DNA from: Acidobacteriota bacterium
Lineage (GTDB): Bacteria; Acidobacteriota; Aminicenantia; Aminicenantales; Aminicenantaceae
DNA: 36,318 nucleotides
NCBI GenBank assembly: GCA_030669585.1
Contig: DAOVDI010000014.1
Location: forward strand, 1 to 36,318
Reading direction: 5' to 3'
The stretch's first letter is position 1. Every line of letters begins with the position of its first letter. A program made the translations under genes and the position numbers. Shown piece by piece: positions 1-9,895 of the stretch. Below the pieces are notes generated by a model. It did no database searches. It worked only from the letters and a program-made list of their open reading frames with translations, and was not told the DNA's origin.

Positions 1-2
1 CC

Positions 3-281
3 GAGATTCTTTCTCCTACTCCCAAAAAACAAGGGATTGCTGACCGGTCTGCCGGCTTGAGCTCCTATGTTATGAGATCTGTTTACGGATTGGCCAGGGG
101 GAACGAGCCCGTGAGCCAGGCGGCCAAGAAGAGGTATGAAAAGTCAAAAGTCATGGTGGAAGCTTTTATGGTAAAGTTCAACACGGTATTTAAAGAAGAT
201 GTTGAAAATTTTAAGAAATTGGTTGCTGAATCCGGATTTTCAATGTTCAAGCCCTTCAAACCACTTAAGTTGGATAAGTAA
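3..281 (+). CDS. C-terminal fragment of BNR/sialidase-like (VPS10-type) glycosyl hydrolase, truncated by window start
   Basis: Frame is open from the window edge (EILSPTPKKQGIADRSAGLSSYVMRS...) to the stop at 281. The tail '...FSMFKPFKPLKL' resembles C-termini of BNR-repeat proteins. Confidence 0.5.
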   Translation, partial: EILSPTPKKQGIADRSAGLSSYVMRSVYGLARGNEPVSQAAKKRYEKSKVMVEAFMVKFNTVFKEDVENFKKLVAESGFSMFKPFKPLKLDK

Positions 282-408
282 TTAATTCGTTCGTCTCGTT
301 ATGATTAATTATGCGAGTCCTACGCTGCGGTCATTTATATTGGCAAAGATGAACTCCCTTGTTATAAAATGGTTGTGCTAAATGTTTTGATAGTTTGAGG
401 AGAATGCC

Positions 409-1044
409 GTGAATAAAGATGAAGTTTTTGATGTCATTTTATCTACAAAAGTCATCGCTGTTATCAGGATGGCCGATACAGAAAAATTGGCGAAAGTCAT
501 CCGTTCCGTCCAGGAGGGTGGTGTCAAAGCCATTGAAATAACAATGACGACTCCAGATGCAGTCAATGTGATCCACACAATATCAAAAAAGAAATCAAAG
601 GATATTTTGCTCGGAGCCGGCAGTGTTCTTGATCCGGAAACTGCTGCTCTTGTCATCCATTCCGGAGCCGACTTTGTCGTCTCTCCGGCCACCAATCCGG
701 AAATGATCAAGCTCTGCAACAGGTACGGCAAGCTTGTGGCGCCGGGAGCATTCACTCCAACCGAGATCATCTCCGCATGGGAGATAGGGGCTGATATAGT
801 AAAAATATTCCCTGCCACTTCTGTGGGGCCCAAATACTTTAAAGATATTAAGGGGCCGCTTCCTCAAGTGAGACTTATGCCTACCGGAGGAGTCAATTTG
901 GATAACGCGAGGGAATTTATTAAAAATGGGGCGTGCTGTGTGGGGATAGGCACTGCGCTTCTAGATAAAAAAGCCATTGCAGAAAACAATTGGGATGTCC
1001 TGACACAAAAAGCTGAAAGCCTGATCAAGTCAGTAAAGGCTTGA
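409..1044 (+). CDS. eda: Bifunctional 4-hydroxy-2-oxoglutarate / 2-dehydro-3-deoxyphosphogluconate (KDPG) aldolase
   Basis: 211 aa; motifs VIAVIRM, AIEITMTTPDA, GAGSVLDPETA, FVVSPATNPE, KIFPATSVGPKYFKDIKGPLPQVRLMPTGGV; GTG start preceded by TTTGAGGAGA. Confidence 0.93.
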   Translation: MNKDEVFDVILSTKVIAVIRMADTEKLAKVIRSVQEGGVKAIEITMTTPDAVNVIHTISKKKSKDILLGAGSVLDPETAALVIHSGADFVVSPATNPEMIKLCNRYGKLVAPGAFTPTEIISAWEIGADIVKIFPATSVGPKYFKDIKGPLPQVRLMPTGGVNLDNAREFIKNGACCVGIGTALLDKKAIAENNWDVLTQKAESLIKSVKA

Positions 1045-1795
1045 AGTATAGATCCCCGAGGATGTCCTTGAGAGGGTCTATATCGGTCGAGGAATATCCA
1101 AGATGGTTATGCCTCCTCCATCCTTCTGAAAATTTAAATTTTCCTGACATGAACCCGACCTCTTTTGTCATATCTGCCATTGTTATGAGATAGGAATCGA
1201 GTCCCTGGCTTTTGTGAAGCCAGTTTTTCTGGCTCTTGTGTTTGGCCAGCATTTCTGTTTTTTTATCCATAACCGAGCCGACATCCACGTAAGACTCCGG
1301 ATAGATCTTTTTTCTCATCATGTCTTTGAGCCCATAAGGAAGTGCATGATATAAGGCAATATCCTTGATATAGGGGGGGGTTGGAGGATCGGTGTTGTAG
1401 TTAGGCACTCCCCGGATAAATGCGGCTGTTACTGCGATTTTTGCCGCATTCATGTGGTCTTCCATGTAGTCTTCCATGGACATGGCAAGAAGGATATCCG
1501 GCTGTACCTGACGGATGGTAGCTGCAACTTTGCGGATCAATTTATGCGTGTAGAAAACATCCAGATCATCTGTTATACTTTCGTGAAAGATTGCCCCTAT
1601 AAGAGAGGCTGCGCTTTTGCCTTCTTCTCTCCGGATCTTGATAAAATCATCCCTGCTTTGGGTTTGTGTGCCGCAGCTGCCATTAGCGATATTCATATAA
1701 TGAAGACTGTTCCCTTTTTTCTTTAGAAGGATCAATGTGCCTCCCATCATGAATTCGATATCATCAGGATGGCAGCCAAGTGCTAATACAATCAT
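1025..1795 (-). CDS. PIG-L family deacetylase (LmbE-like)
   Basis: N-terminal LALGCHPDDIEFMMGGTL metal-binding motif and 256 aa length. Confidence 0.88.
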   Translation of the reverse strand: MIVLALGCHPDDIEFMMGGTLILLKKKGNSLHYMNIANGSCGTQTQSRDDFIKIRREEGKSAASLIGAIFHESITDDLDVFYTHKLIRKVAATIRQVQPDILLAMSMEDYMEDHMNAAKIAVTAAFIRGVPNYNTDPPTPPYIKDIALYHALPYGLKDMMRKKIYPESYVDVGSVMDKKTEMLAKHKSQKNWLHKSQGLDSYLITMADMTKEVGFMSGKFKFSEGWRRHNHLGYSSTDIDPLKDILGDLYFKPLLT

Positions 1796-1817
1796 GTTTT
1801 ATCCTTTGAATTAATTA

Positions 1818-2747
1818 TCAGTGCATTTCAACTTCGCAGGTTCCGATCCCTTCCCTGTAGTAATTGAACCGGACATTGGGATGACCGGCCAGAAGTGACA
1901 TTGGAACGGATGAATCAGGTATTTTCTTTGAGATCATAAATGCGGTCAAGCGGATTCCAAATGGGTTGTCGTGGCTTCCAAAATGCCAGATAGAGACTTT
2001 TTCAGACTTCCAGGTTTCAACAGGGCCTACGGTTACAGCGCGAACAGGGATGTTGCTGACCACTCCTCCTCCTGATGTTCTGGCATTCTGGATCAGGGTC
2101 ATCGGATGAAGATCGACAACCCTTGTTTTGAGTTTTCTGTACTCCTCAGGAGAGGGAGGGATGTCTTTATACTGTCCTTCTCTTTTCACCGGGTCGTTAA
2201 AGGCCCAGTGTTTGACCTCTCCCTGTCCCCCCTGCATAAGAAGACATTTTATCTCAAAAAAACTGTTTGAAAAATCTTTAATACCGCCTGCTGTTGGGAA
2301 GTGGATATTTTCCTTTGGCATGGCCCATTTTTTATCGATCCGGTTAAAACAGAGATCCATATCCGACCTGGCAAAACTGAGCGGGTGATCCAGCCCGACT
2401 TCCTTGTCGCCGATAACCCATTCGTCCATTCCCCAGAAATGCGCATTTTTAAGATCGATCTCCAGGTCATTGACCAATTGGGCAACCAGAGGGAGCTGTT
2501 CGGTCGGCCCGATGGGGCCGCATATGCCGGCAGGGCGGCTTTCTGTTGCTTCTTTCCAGGTCTTTATATATTCAAGGGCTTCTGCCATATAAAAGGATTC
2601 TCTTGAGTCGAATATTTTGATACTGAAACCGGGCCTGGAGAGCTGTTCGATATCCTTTACAGTGAGTTTTGCCGCGTCGGCCTGTATCTCTTCATTCAGG
2701 GTAGTATAGTCCCACCATTCCGGGGCAATGCTGCTGAGTTTTCTCAT
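1818..2747 (-). CDS. Glucosamine-6-phosphate isomerase/deaminase-like protein with divergent active-site motif
   Basis: 309 aa with [20 protein letters not shown] and [14 protein letters not shown], similar to the NagB fold motifs. Confidence 0.8.
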   Translation of the reverse strand: MRKLSSIAPEWWDYTTLNEEIQADAAKLTVKDIEQLSRPGFSIKIFDSRESFYMAEALEYIKTWKEATESRPAGICGPIGPTEQLPLVAQLVNDLEIDLKNAHFWGMDEWVIGDKEVGLDHPLSFARSDMDLCFNRIDKKWAMPKENIHFPTAGGIKDFSNSFFEIKCLLMQGGQGEVKHWAFNDPVKREGQYKDIPPSPEEYRKLKTRVVDLHPMTLIQNARTSGGGVVSNIPVRAVTVGPVETWKSEKVSIWHFGSHDNPFGIRLTAFMISKKIPDSSVPMSLLAGHPNVRFNYYREGIGTCEVEMH

Positions 2748-2775
2748 GATTTCCTCCTGATCTATTTTGCCGGAC

Positions 2776-3324
2776 TTATTCGCTGATCAGTCTTACGATA
2801 GCTGGTTCGTCTTCTTCGATCTTGCTGAAGCGACTGATCTGTTCGTCCGCAAAGAAGTTATCATGCAGATCGTCATTGGCAGTCGATACCTCGCCGATGA
2901 TTACATACTCTGATTTAGCCCAGAACGTGTGCGGAACTCCCTGCACTAAGGTAATCCGTTCCCCTGCTTTCAGGATCAAGGATTTTGCAGTGGGGATATC
3001 ACGTTCTTCCCCGTTGACCTGAAGCCGCACAGTGTCTCTGTCTGAAAAAACCTGGATCGCCAGCTTTCCCCAGCGGCATATAATATCCTCCTTTTTGGAT
3101 TTGTGATAGTGCCGGGGAGTTACCTGGTTTTGTCTGGAGTACATCAGCTTCTCGCAGTATTCTGGCTGTTCAGTCAGATTCACCAGGACAAGACCCTTGT
3201 TCATGAAGTCGCCCTGCCCGAGGTCGGTCACATCCCACCTTGGATTAGGTGGCAGTGTCCAGCCATGGCGCTCAAAGGCTGCCTTAGCCTCGCGAATTGC
3301 TGCGTTGATCTCTGACCGTTTCAT
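2776..3324 (-). CDS. D-lyxose ketol-isomerase (cupin fold)
   Basis: [36 protein letters not shown]...[18 protein letters not shown]; start at MKRS chosen because GGAGA precedes it. The ORF track's start at 3345 lies upstream. Confidence 0.85.
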   Translation of the reverse strand: MKRSEINAAIREAKAAFERHGWTLPPNPRWDVTDLGQGDFMNKGLVLVNLTEQPEYCEKLMYSRQNQVTPRHYHKSKKEDIICRWGKLAIQVFSDRDTVRLQVNGEERDIPTAKSLILKAGERITLVQGVPHTFWAKSEYVIIGEVSTANDDLHDNFFADEQISRFSKIEEDEPAIVRLISE

Positions 3325-3356
3325 ATTCTCTCCTTTTTCATGCATTCATTGGTATG

Positions 3357-4388
3357 TCAATGTGTTTCCCATACTCTCAATCCGTAACGGCTCAGATAAA
3401 CAGGAATATGTATGAACTTGCTGTTGGCGGATTCGATATTTCGAAGCATCTTTCTCTTATTACTGGGGGAAGGGCTGCTCAGAAGTGTGATAGAACCCCC
3501 TTTGCCACCTGCTCCATTAACTTTCCAGCCAAGTGCTCCGTGATGCCGGGCAATCTCGATAACCTGTTTTGTGGCCTCTGAAACCAGGTGAGGACTCAGA
3601 TCAGCCTGGGCTTCTGTGTTTTCGCGCATCGCAGCGCCAAAGGCCTTAAAATCGCCGGCATACAGGGCATTTTTCCCTTTTTCCGGGGGGATTCGCAGGG
3701 CTTTGATCTTTTTGCAGTCAGGACCTGCTCCTTCGAGCTCACGGATAACCTTTTCATGAACATCCGAGGATTTGTGAGTCTCTCCCAGATAAACGAGAGA
3801 CAGGCGAGATTCCAGTTCCCAGCATACAGTGTTGGGGATATGTATATGAGAAACTTGAGAGTCTGGATACCGGGTCATCTCGATGTAGCAAATACCGCCA
3901 TATGCGGATGCAATCTGATCCTGTATTCCAGATTGGAGTTTCAGATAGTGGGTTTCCACTTCATGGGCCTTTGCAGCGATCTCGCCTTGAGTCATGCGGT
4001 CCGGGGTCAGCATGTCAAGTGCGCCGATCAATGCCACCGATACCGCCGCAGACGTGCCGGTAGAGCACCCGCTAGGTGCTTCGGAGTAAATGCTCACTTC
4101 AATGTCCAGATCAAGGGGAATGTTCATCGCATCAACAGCCGCCTCCAGCAGCGGATGTTTGTCGTATACGATCTCCGCTGGATCAATTGTATAGTGCTGA
4201 GAGTAGTTTTCAGCATAGATGGTTACTTTTCCCTTTGCTTGTTTTGTCTCTTTGAGAACCATCTGACACTGAACAAAGGGACTAACACTGATGTTCAAGA
4301 CTTTGCCGTGCTCAGCAAACCATGTGTCGGTCCAACCACCAAGATCACAGATCCGGACCGGGGCGACAGAGTTAATAATTCGTGTCAT
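3357..4388 (-). CDS. GHMP-family sugar kinase
   Basis: APVRICDLGGWTDTWFAEHG at the N-terminus, SEAPSGCSTGTSAAVSVALIGAL ATP-binding loop, and GALGWKVNGAGGKGGSITLL at the C-terminus. Confidence 0.87.
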   Translation of the reverse strand: MTRIINSVAPVRICDLGGWTDTWFAEHGKVLNISVSPFVQCQMVLKETKQAKGKVTIYAENYSQHYTIDPAEIVYDKHPLLEAAVDAMNIPLDLDIEVSIYSEAPSGCSTGTSAAVSVALIGALDMLTPDRMTQGEIAAKAHEVETHYLKLQSGIQDQIASAYGGICYIEMTRYPDSQVSHIHIPNTVCWELESRLSLVYLGETHKSSDVHEKVIRELEGAGPDCKKIKALRIPPEKGKNALYAGDFKAFGAAMRENTEAQADLSPHLVSEATKQVIEIARHHGALGWKVNGAGGKGGSITLLSSPSPSNKRKMLRNIESANSKFIHIPVYLSRYGLRVWETH

Positions 4389-4389
4389 C

Positions 4390-5451
4390 TCAGATGATCT
4401 TTTCTATGGCATTGATATGTTCAGGCTCCAGTTTGATCTTTCCTGCTTTGGCGTTTTCTTCCAGTTGAGCTGTTGTGGATGATGCGGCGATGATTGGCCC
4501 CATTCCTGGAAGCTGCAGCATATAAGCGAGAGTGAGCTGGGTCAGGGTAAGACCCCATTCATGAGCCAGGTCTACAAGCAGGTGTAATTTTTTCAGTATA
4601 TCTTTTGTCAGTTCCTTATCCAGCCTGTTCTCGTCTACAAGCCGGTCACCGGCCTTGAGAGCAGATCTGTCCAGATACCGTTCGGACAACAGGCCGCCTC
4701 TCAAGGGGCTGAAGGGTATATAGGAAAGGCCGTTCCGGGCGCAGTATTCCAATGTTCCTTTTCTTTCAGGTTCTTCTCCGTAAAGGATGTCAAATTGATT
4801 CTGTACCGATTGGATCTGTGACCGCCGGAATTTTTTGGAATATTTAGCGTACTGCTGGAGCTGTTCTGAGTTGAAGTTTGAAACACCAATATAGCGGATC
4901 AGATCCTGGGAAATGAGATCCTCAGCAGCCAACAGGCTTTCTTCGATTGGCGTGTCTTCATCAAACCAGTGAAACTGCATGATCTCTATCCTGTCTGTCT
5001 GCAAACGGTCGAGTGAGGCATAAGTCGATTCCAGGATGTTAACTCTCGAAAGCCTGCAGTAATTAGGTGTCAAGCCATCCATCTGGCCATACATTTTGGT
5101 GGCAAGTTCGACATTGCGGCGCTGATCCGGGTTGGCGGCTAACCATTTGCCGATAACGCGTTCGGAATTTCCGCTGGATGCGTTATAGCGATTGGCCGTA
5201 TCCCAGAATGTGACCCCTTCCTCAATGGCCTTGTCAAAGATCTTGAATGCGGTTTTTTCATCCACACGGGACCCGTCTCCGGTTTCAGGATAGCCGTATT
5301 TCCATGTGCCGAGGCCGATATTGGATACCATTAGCCCTGTATTTCCGAAAGGCCTGAAAGGCATTTTATTAAAGCTGTCAAGTGTAAAAGCCAGTCCGTA
5401 TAAATCAGGGTTGGGAATTAAATGGTCGATAATGTTACTTTTTTTACTCAT
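4390..5451 (-). CDS. Aldo/keto reductase
   Basis: FRPFGNTGLMVSNIGLGTWKYG, FWDTANRYNASSGNSERVIGKWL, IRYIGVSNFN motifs. Confidence 0.92.
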   Translation of the reverse strand: MSKKSNIIDHLIPNPDLYGLAFTLDSFNKMPFRPFGNTGLMVSNIGLGTWKYGYPETGDGSRVDEKTAFKIFDKAIEEGVTFWDTANRYNASSGNSERVIGKWLAANPDQRRNVELATKMYGQMDGLTPNYCRLSRVNILESTYASLDRLQTDRIEIMQFHWFDEDTPIEESLLAAEDLISQDLIRYIGVSNFNSEQLQQYAKYSKKFRRSQIQSVQNQFDILYGEEPERKGTLEYCARNGLSYIPFSPLRGGLLSERYLDRSALKAGDRLVDENRLDKELTKDILKKLHLLVDLAHEWGLTLTQLTLAYMLQLPGMGPIIAASSTTAQLEENAKAGKIKLEPEHINAIEKII

Positions 5452-5489
5452 TATTTTATTCCTTGATCAATATTTATTCAGGTACAAGA

Positions 5490-6374
5490 CTATATATTTT
5501 CTTTCAGGATGATGGAGAGATAATCCCGGTATAGACAATCCGGAAGGGTTTGAATAAACTTTTTCAAATGATCTGTATCTATAAATCCCATCCGAAGGGC
5601 CACTTCCTCCGGGCATCCGAATTTTAATCCTTGACGCTTTTCAAGAGTCGAAATAAAAGAGGATGCGTCAAGCAGGCTTTCCGGTGTTCCGGTATCCAAC
5701 CATGCAATGCCTCTTCCCATAATCTTTGCCCGAAGTTTTCCTCTTTTCAGATATTCCAGGTTGAGATCAGTGATCTCCAGTTCTCCCCGGTCCGATGGTT
5801 TGAGGCTTTTTGTGAAGTCCACAACTTCGTTGTTATAAACATATACGCCTGTCACAGCATAATTGGATTTCGGGATCTTCGGCTTTTCCTCTATACTGAT
5901 GACTTTTTTATTTTTGTCGAATTCAACCACCCCGTATCTTTCTGGATCATTTACATAATATCCAAAAACAGTGGCTCCGGTATTGGTCATGAACGCGTCG
6001 CGTAGAAAATCGTAATCCCCATAAAACAGATTGTCACCCAGGATCAGGATGACCTGGTCATTGCCGATAAACTCTTCTCCGATAAGAAAGGCCTGTGCGA
6101 TGCCTTTGGGTTTTTCCTGGACAGCATAGGAAAGCCGTATTCCCCACTGTGAGCCGTCCTTGAGGAGATCACGAAATCTTGGCAGATCAGTGGGTGTGGA
6201 GATGACAAGGATGTTCTGGATTCCGGACAGCATAAGCGTGCTCAGCGGGTAATAGATCATGGGTTTGTCATAGATAGGCTGGAGCTGTTTACTCATAACT
6301 TCGGTGAGGGGATAGAGCCGTGTTCCTGCGCCTCCCGCCAGAATGATTCCTTTTGTTTTTACTGAATTTACCAG
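5490..6374 (-). CDS. rmlA: Glucose-1-phosphate thymidylyltransferase (RmlA-like); likely CTG or other non-canonical start
   Basis: The ORF track begins at an internal ATG (6296), but the same frame continues upstream as [41 protein letters not shown], the essential nucleotide-binding N-terminus. The frame opens after TGA at 6384-6386 with no ATG/GTG/TTG; CTG at 6372-6374 has AGAGG a few nt upstream. Confidence 0.87.
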   Translation of the reverse strand: MVNSVKTKGIILAGGAGTRLYPLTEVMSKQLQPIYDKPMIYYPLSTLMLSGIQNILVISTPTDLPRFRDLLKDGSQWGIRLSYAVQEKPKGIAQAFLIGEEFIGNDQVILILGDNLFYGDYDFLRDAFMTNTGATVFGYYVNDPERYGVVEFDKNKKVISIEEKPKIPKSNYAVTGVYVYNNEVVDFTKSLKPSDRGELEITDLNLEYLKRGKLRAKIMGRGIAWLDTGTPESLLDASSFISTLEKRQGLKFGCPEEVALRMGFIDTDHLKKFIQTLPDCLYRDYLSIILKENI

Positions 6375-6484
6375 AACAACCTCTCATAAAAAGTCTATCA
6401 CAAAATATCCTGGATAAGAACAGGTTTTATGGGCAATTTCGAAAATCATTTTTAAAATACTGCGAAATAAAATTAAAAATTCGA

Positions 6485-6512
6485 TTGACAAGAGGAAAAA
6501 AATGCTTACAAT
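6485..6512 (+). promoter_or_regulatory. Putative sigma-70 promoter of the Fur/PerR gene (-35 TTGACA 6485-6490, -10 TACAAT 6507-6512, 16-nt spacer)
   Basis: Direct match to consensus elements with appropriate spacing. Confidence 0.6.
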
Positions 6513-6532
6513 ATAAATTGTAATGATTACAG
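6506..6532. promoter_or_regulatory. Overlapping palindromic operators, candidate PerR/Fur boxes
   Basis: TTACAAT-ATAA-ATTGTAA (6506-6523, perfect 7-4-7) overlaps TTGTAAT-G-ATTACAG (6518-6532), the latter close to the PerR box consensus TTATAATNATTATAA. Confidence 0.6.
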
Positions 6533-6945
6533 AAATGGAATTAATCAAATCTAAATTACAGAAGAAGGAGATTACGCCTACCTATATAAGGTTGAGAGTT
6601 TTAGATTATCTTGAGGCGAACAAAGTACATCCTACGGCTGAAACAATATATAAAGCATTGGTAAAGGAAATTCCAACAATATCCAGAACTTCGGTGTACA
6701 ATACTTTGAATGGTTTTTTAGAAAAGGGGCTTATTTCTTCCATATTTATTACAGGTACAGAGACAAGGTTTGACAGTAATACCTCCCCTCATCATCATTT
6801 TTTTTGTGAAAAATGCGGACAGATAATCGATCTGGATATTGAGTGCAGCTATTTTAAAAAAGGATATGTGAAGGGCCATAAAATAAAAGAATTACATGGT
6901 TATTTTAAAGGCATATGCAAAAACTGTATTAAAAAAAGGAGATGA
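6523..6945 (+). CDS. Fur-family transcriptional repressor, PerR-like
   Basis: RLRVLDYLEANKVHPTAETIYKALVKEIPTISRTSVYNTLNGFLEKGLI, then HHHFFCEKCGQIIDLD and CKNC metal-binding motifs. Alternative start at 6535. Confidence 0.9.
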   Translation: MITEMELIKSKLQKKEITPTYIRLRVLDYLEANKVHPTAETIYKALVKEIPTISRTSVYNTLNGFLEKGLISSIFITGTETRFDSNTSPHHHFFCEKCGQIIDLDIECSYFKKGYVKGHKIKELHGYFKGICKNCIKKRR

Positions 6946-6948
6946 AAT

Positions 6949-7644
6949 ATGGACATAAAAACTTTTTATAAAATAACTTACGGGATGTATGTAGTAAGTT
7001 CAAAAAAGGGAAATAAATTTAATGGACAGATTGCCAATACTGTCATGCAGGTAACAGCAGAGCCTCCAAAGCTTTTAGTTTGTATTAACAAAGAAAATTT
7101 AACTCATCAGTACATTCAGGAAAGCGGGGTCTTTTCAATATCTATTTTAGATCAGAATACACCCATGAAATTTATCGGGCATTTTGGTTTTAAGTCTGGT
7201 AGGGAATTCAATAAATTTAAAGAAATAGACCATAAAATAGGCAAAACAGGGGTTCCTGTCGTTACTTCGAATACTCTTGGATATTTGGAGTGTGAAATTG
7301 CCATGAGTATGGATGCGGGCACACATACAGCATTTGTTGGCAGGATTGTTGAAGCTCAAACAATCAAAGAAGGGGAACCACTGACTTATGCTTATTATCA
7401 CCAGATTAAAGGGGGAAAATCGACAGAAAAAGCCCCTACATATATTAAAAATGAAAAAAAAGAAATTAAGGAGGAAATGAAAATGGAAAAATATGTATGC
7501 ACTGTATGCGGCTATATTTATGATCCGGAAAAAGGTGATCCCGATTCAGGCATAAAACCAGGAACACCTTTTGAAGAAATACCTGATGATTGGGTATGTC
7601 CCATATGTGGTGTGACAAAAGACAACTTTGAAAAGGTAAAATAA
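6949..7644 (+). CDS. Flavin reductase domain fused to C-terminal rubredoxin (high-molecular-weight rubredoxin, Hrb-like)
   Basis: N-terminal flavin reductase-like domain ([36 protein letters not shown]); C-terminal [49 protein letters not shown]. Confidence 0.9.
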   Translation: MDIKTFYKITYGMYVVSSKKGNKFNGQIANTVMQVTAEPPKLLVCINKENLTHQYIQESGVFSISILDQNTPMKFIGHFGFKSGREFNKFKEIDHKIGKTGVPVVTSNTLGYLECEIAMSMDAGTHTAFVGRIVEAQTIKEGEPLTYAYYHQIKGGKSTEKAPTYIKNEKKEIKEEMKMEKYVCTVCGYIYDPEKGDPDSGIKPGTPFEEIPDDWVCPICGVTKDNFEKVK

Positions 7645-7645
7645 A

Positions 7646-8830
7646 ATGGCGATCAGAAGAATAAAATCCGGTGTTCATTCCGTAGGTGCGATCGACTGGG
7701 ACAGAAGGTTATTTGATGAACTCATTCCACTTCCTGACGGAACAAGCTATAACGCATATTTTATCCAGGGCAGTGAAAAAACAGCGCTCATAGATACAGT
7801 TGACCCTACAAAAGCGCAAGAACTCATAGAAAACCTCAAGAAACTCGGAGTTGATAATATTGATTATGTCATATCTAACCATGCTGAAAAGGATCACTCT
7901 GGAACAATCCCAAAAATTCTAGAGCTATTCCCTAACGCCAGAGTTGTTACTAATGCGAAATGCAAAGAAATGCTTAAAGATCTAATGTTAATCCCTGAAA
8001 ATAAATTAATAGAAATAAACGATGCAGATACTTTATCTTTGGGAAATAAGACCCTCCAATTCATTATTACTCCATGGGTCCATTGGCCCGAAACAATGCT
8101 GTCTTATCTTATAGAAGATAAAATATTATTCCCTTGCGATCTTTTCGGGTCACATCTTGCCACCAGTGATTTATATGCAACAGATGAGGCAAGAGTCTAT
8201 GACGCAGCCAAGATGTATTATGCAGAAATCATGATGCCGTTCAGGAATCTCATAAAAAAGCACATGGAAAAACTCGAACAGTTTAAGATTGAGATGATTG
8301 CACCCAGTCATGGTCCTATCTATAACAAGCCTGAATTTATTCTCAATGCCTACAAGGATTGGATCTCTGATCAGGTTAAAAACGAAGTCATCATCCCGTA
8401 CGTTTCAATGCATGGGAGCACGGAAAAGATGGTAAATCATTTGGTTGATGCCCTCATAAAAAGGGAGGTAACCGTAAAACCTTTTAATTTAACCAAAACA
8501 GATATTGGAGAACTGGCAAAATCACTTGTGGATGCCGCAACTATTATTATTGCTTCTCCAACAGTCTTGATTGGTCCTCATCCAGCCGTAGTATATGCAA
8601 CTTATCTTGCCAATGCCCTGAGGCCAAAAACCAGATATGTATCGGTTATTGGATCCTATGGCTGGGGTGGAAAGATGCTGGAGAAAATTGTCGGCACTGT
8701 TGGTAATCTTAAGGTAGAAGTTCTCTCGACAATTATTATAAAGGGCTACCCAAAAAAAGAAGATCTCGATGCATTGGAAAAACTGGCGGATGAAATATTT
8801 ACAAAGCATAAGGAATTAGGAATTATTTAA
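7646..8830 (+). CDS. A-type flavoprotein / flavodiiron protein (FprA family NO/O2 reductase)
   Basis: Metallo-beta-lactamase-like [11 protein letters not shown] diiron motif and C-terminal flavodoxin-like domain ([19 protein letters not shown]). Confidence 0.93.
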   Translation: MAIRRIKSGVHSVGAIDWDRRLFDELIPLPDGTSYNAYFIQGSEKTALIDTVDPTKAQELIENLKKLGVDNIDYVISNHAEKDHSGTIPKILELFPNARVVTNAKCKEMLKDLMLIPENKLIEINDADTLSLGNKTLQFIITPWVHWPETMLSYLIEDKILFPCDLFGSHLATSDLYATDEARVYDAAKMYYAEIMMPFRNLIKKHMEKLEQFKIEMIAPSHGPIYNKPEFILNAYKDWISDQVKNEVIIPYVSMHGSTEKMVNHLVDALIKREVTVKPFNLTKTDIGELAKSLVDAATIIIASPTVLIGPHPAVVYATYLANALRPKTRYVSVIGSYGWGGKMLEKIVGTVGNLKVEVLSTIIIKGYPKKEDLDALEKLADEIFTKHKELGII

Positions 8831-8844
8831 AAAGGAGATTTAAA

Positions 8845-9219
8845 ATGACAAAACGATTACAGATTTTTAAATGTGAAATCTGCGGTAATATTGTAGATGT
8901 ATTGCATAGTGGCGTAGGAGAGCTTGTATGTTGTGGACAGCCGATGGTTCTTCAAAAGGAAAAGACAGAAGATGAGGGCAATGAAAAACATGTCCCTGTT
9001 ATTGAACGCACTGAAAAAGGAATAAAGGTAAAGGTAGGTACTGTTAATCATCCGATGGAAGAAAATCATTATATTGAATGGATAGAGGTCATTTCTGATG
9101 GCCGGGCTTACCGGAAATTTCTCAACCCGGGTGATTCTCCGGAAACGGATTTTGCAATAAGTCATGATAAAGTCGAAGCCAGAGAATATTGCAGTATCCA
9201 TGGTTTATGGAAGAGTTAA
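8845..9219 (+). CDS. dfx: Desulfoferrodoxin / superoxide reductase (two-centre type)
   Basis: [27 protein letters not shown] desulforedoxin centre; [14 protein letters not shown] and YCSIHGLWK catalytic-centre motifs. Confidence 0.95.
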   Translation: MTKRLQIFKCEICGNIVDVLHSGVGELVCCGQPMVLQKEKTEDEGNEKHVPVIERTEKGIKVKVGTVNHPMEENHYIEWIEVISDGRAYRKFLNPGDSPETDFAISHDKVEAREYCSIHGLWKS

Positions 9220-9241
9220 ATTTATTGAAAGAGGAGATGAA

Positions 9242-9817
9242 ATGAAAAGTTTAAAAGGAACTAGAACGGAAAAAAATATTTTGACAGCTTTTGCGGGCGA
9301 GTCTCAAGCAAGAAACCGTTATACGTATTTTGCCTCGAAGGCAAAGAAGGAGGGATATGTTCAGATTGCTAATATTTTCCAGGAAACGGCTGACAATGAA
9401 AAGGAACATGCTGAACGGCTTTTTAAATTCCTGGAAGGCGGAGAAGCTGAAATTTCTGCGTCCTTTCCTGCAGGAATTATTGGAACTACTGCAGAAAATT
9501 TAAAAGCCTCTGCAGCCGGGGAGAATCATGAACATACGACTATGTACCCTGAATTTGCCAAAATCGCAGATGAAGAAGGATTCCCTGAAGTTGCCGGCAC
9601 AATGAGAGCTATAGCCGTTGCAGAAGCGCAGCATGAGAAAAGATACCTTGGTCTGCTTAAAAATGTCATAGAAGGCAAAGTTTTTAAAAAAGATAGTCCG
9701 GTAAAATGGAGATGCAATAACTGCGGTTATATTCATGAAGGCGACGAAGCTCCCAAAGAATGTCCTGCATGCGCCCATCCACAAGCACACTTTGAACTTT
9801 TGTGTGAAAATTATTAG
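9242..9817 (+). CDS. rbr: Rubrerythrin
   Basis: [31 protein letters not shown]..., [24 protein letters not shown] and C-terminal [22 protein letters not shown] before the ATG at 9242. Confidence 0.95.
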   Translation: MKSLKGTRTEKNILTAFAGESQARNRYTYFASKAKKEGYVQIANIFQETADNEKEHAERLFKFLEGGEAEISASFPAGIIGTTAENLKASAAGENHEHTTMYPEFAKIADEEGFPEVAGTMRAIAVAEAQHEKRYLGLLKNVIEGKVFKKDSPVKWRCNNCGYIHEGDEAPKECPACAHPQAHFELLCENY

Positions 9818-9895
9818 AGATTAAGATACTGCCAAAAATAAATAATAGAAATAAGGAGATAAAAATTTGATCGATCCGTTAAAGGAGATTTTTTT

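Noticed and set aside
279-311. Inverted repeat TAATTAAT...ATTAATTA as a terminator
   Set aside because: Short AT-only arms with a 17-nt loop and no clear T-tract; too weak to call.
3588-4397. 269-aa plus-strand ORF
   Set aside because: Antisense to the GHMP kinase, which has clear family motifs; no recognisable domain in this frame.
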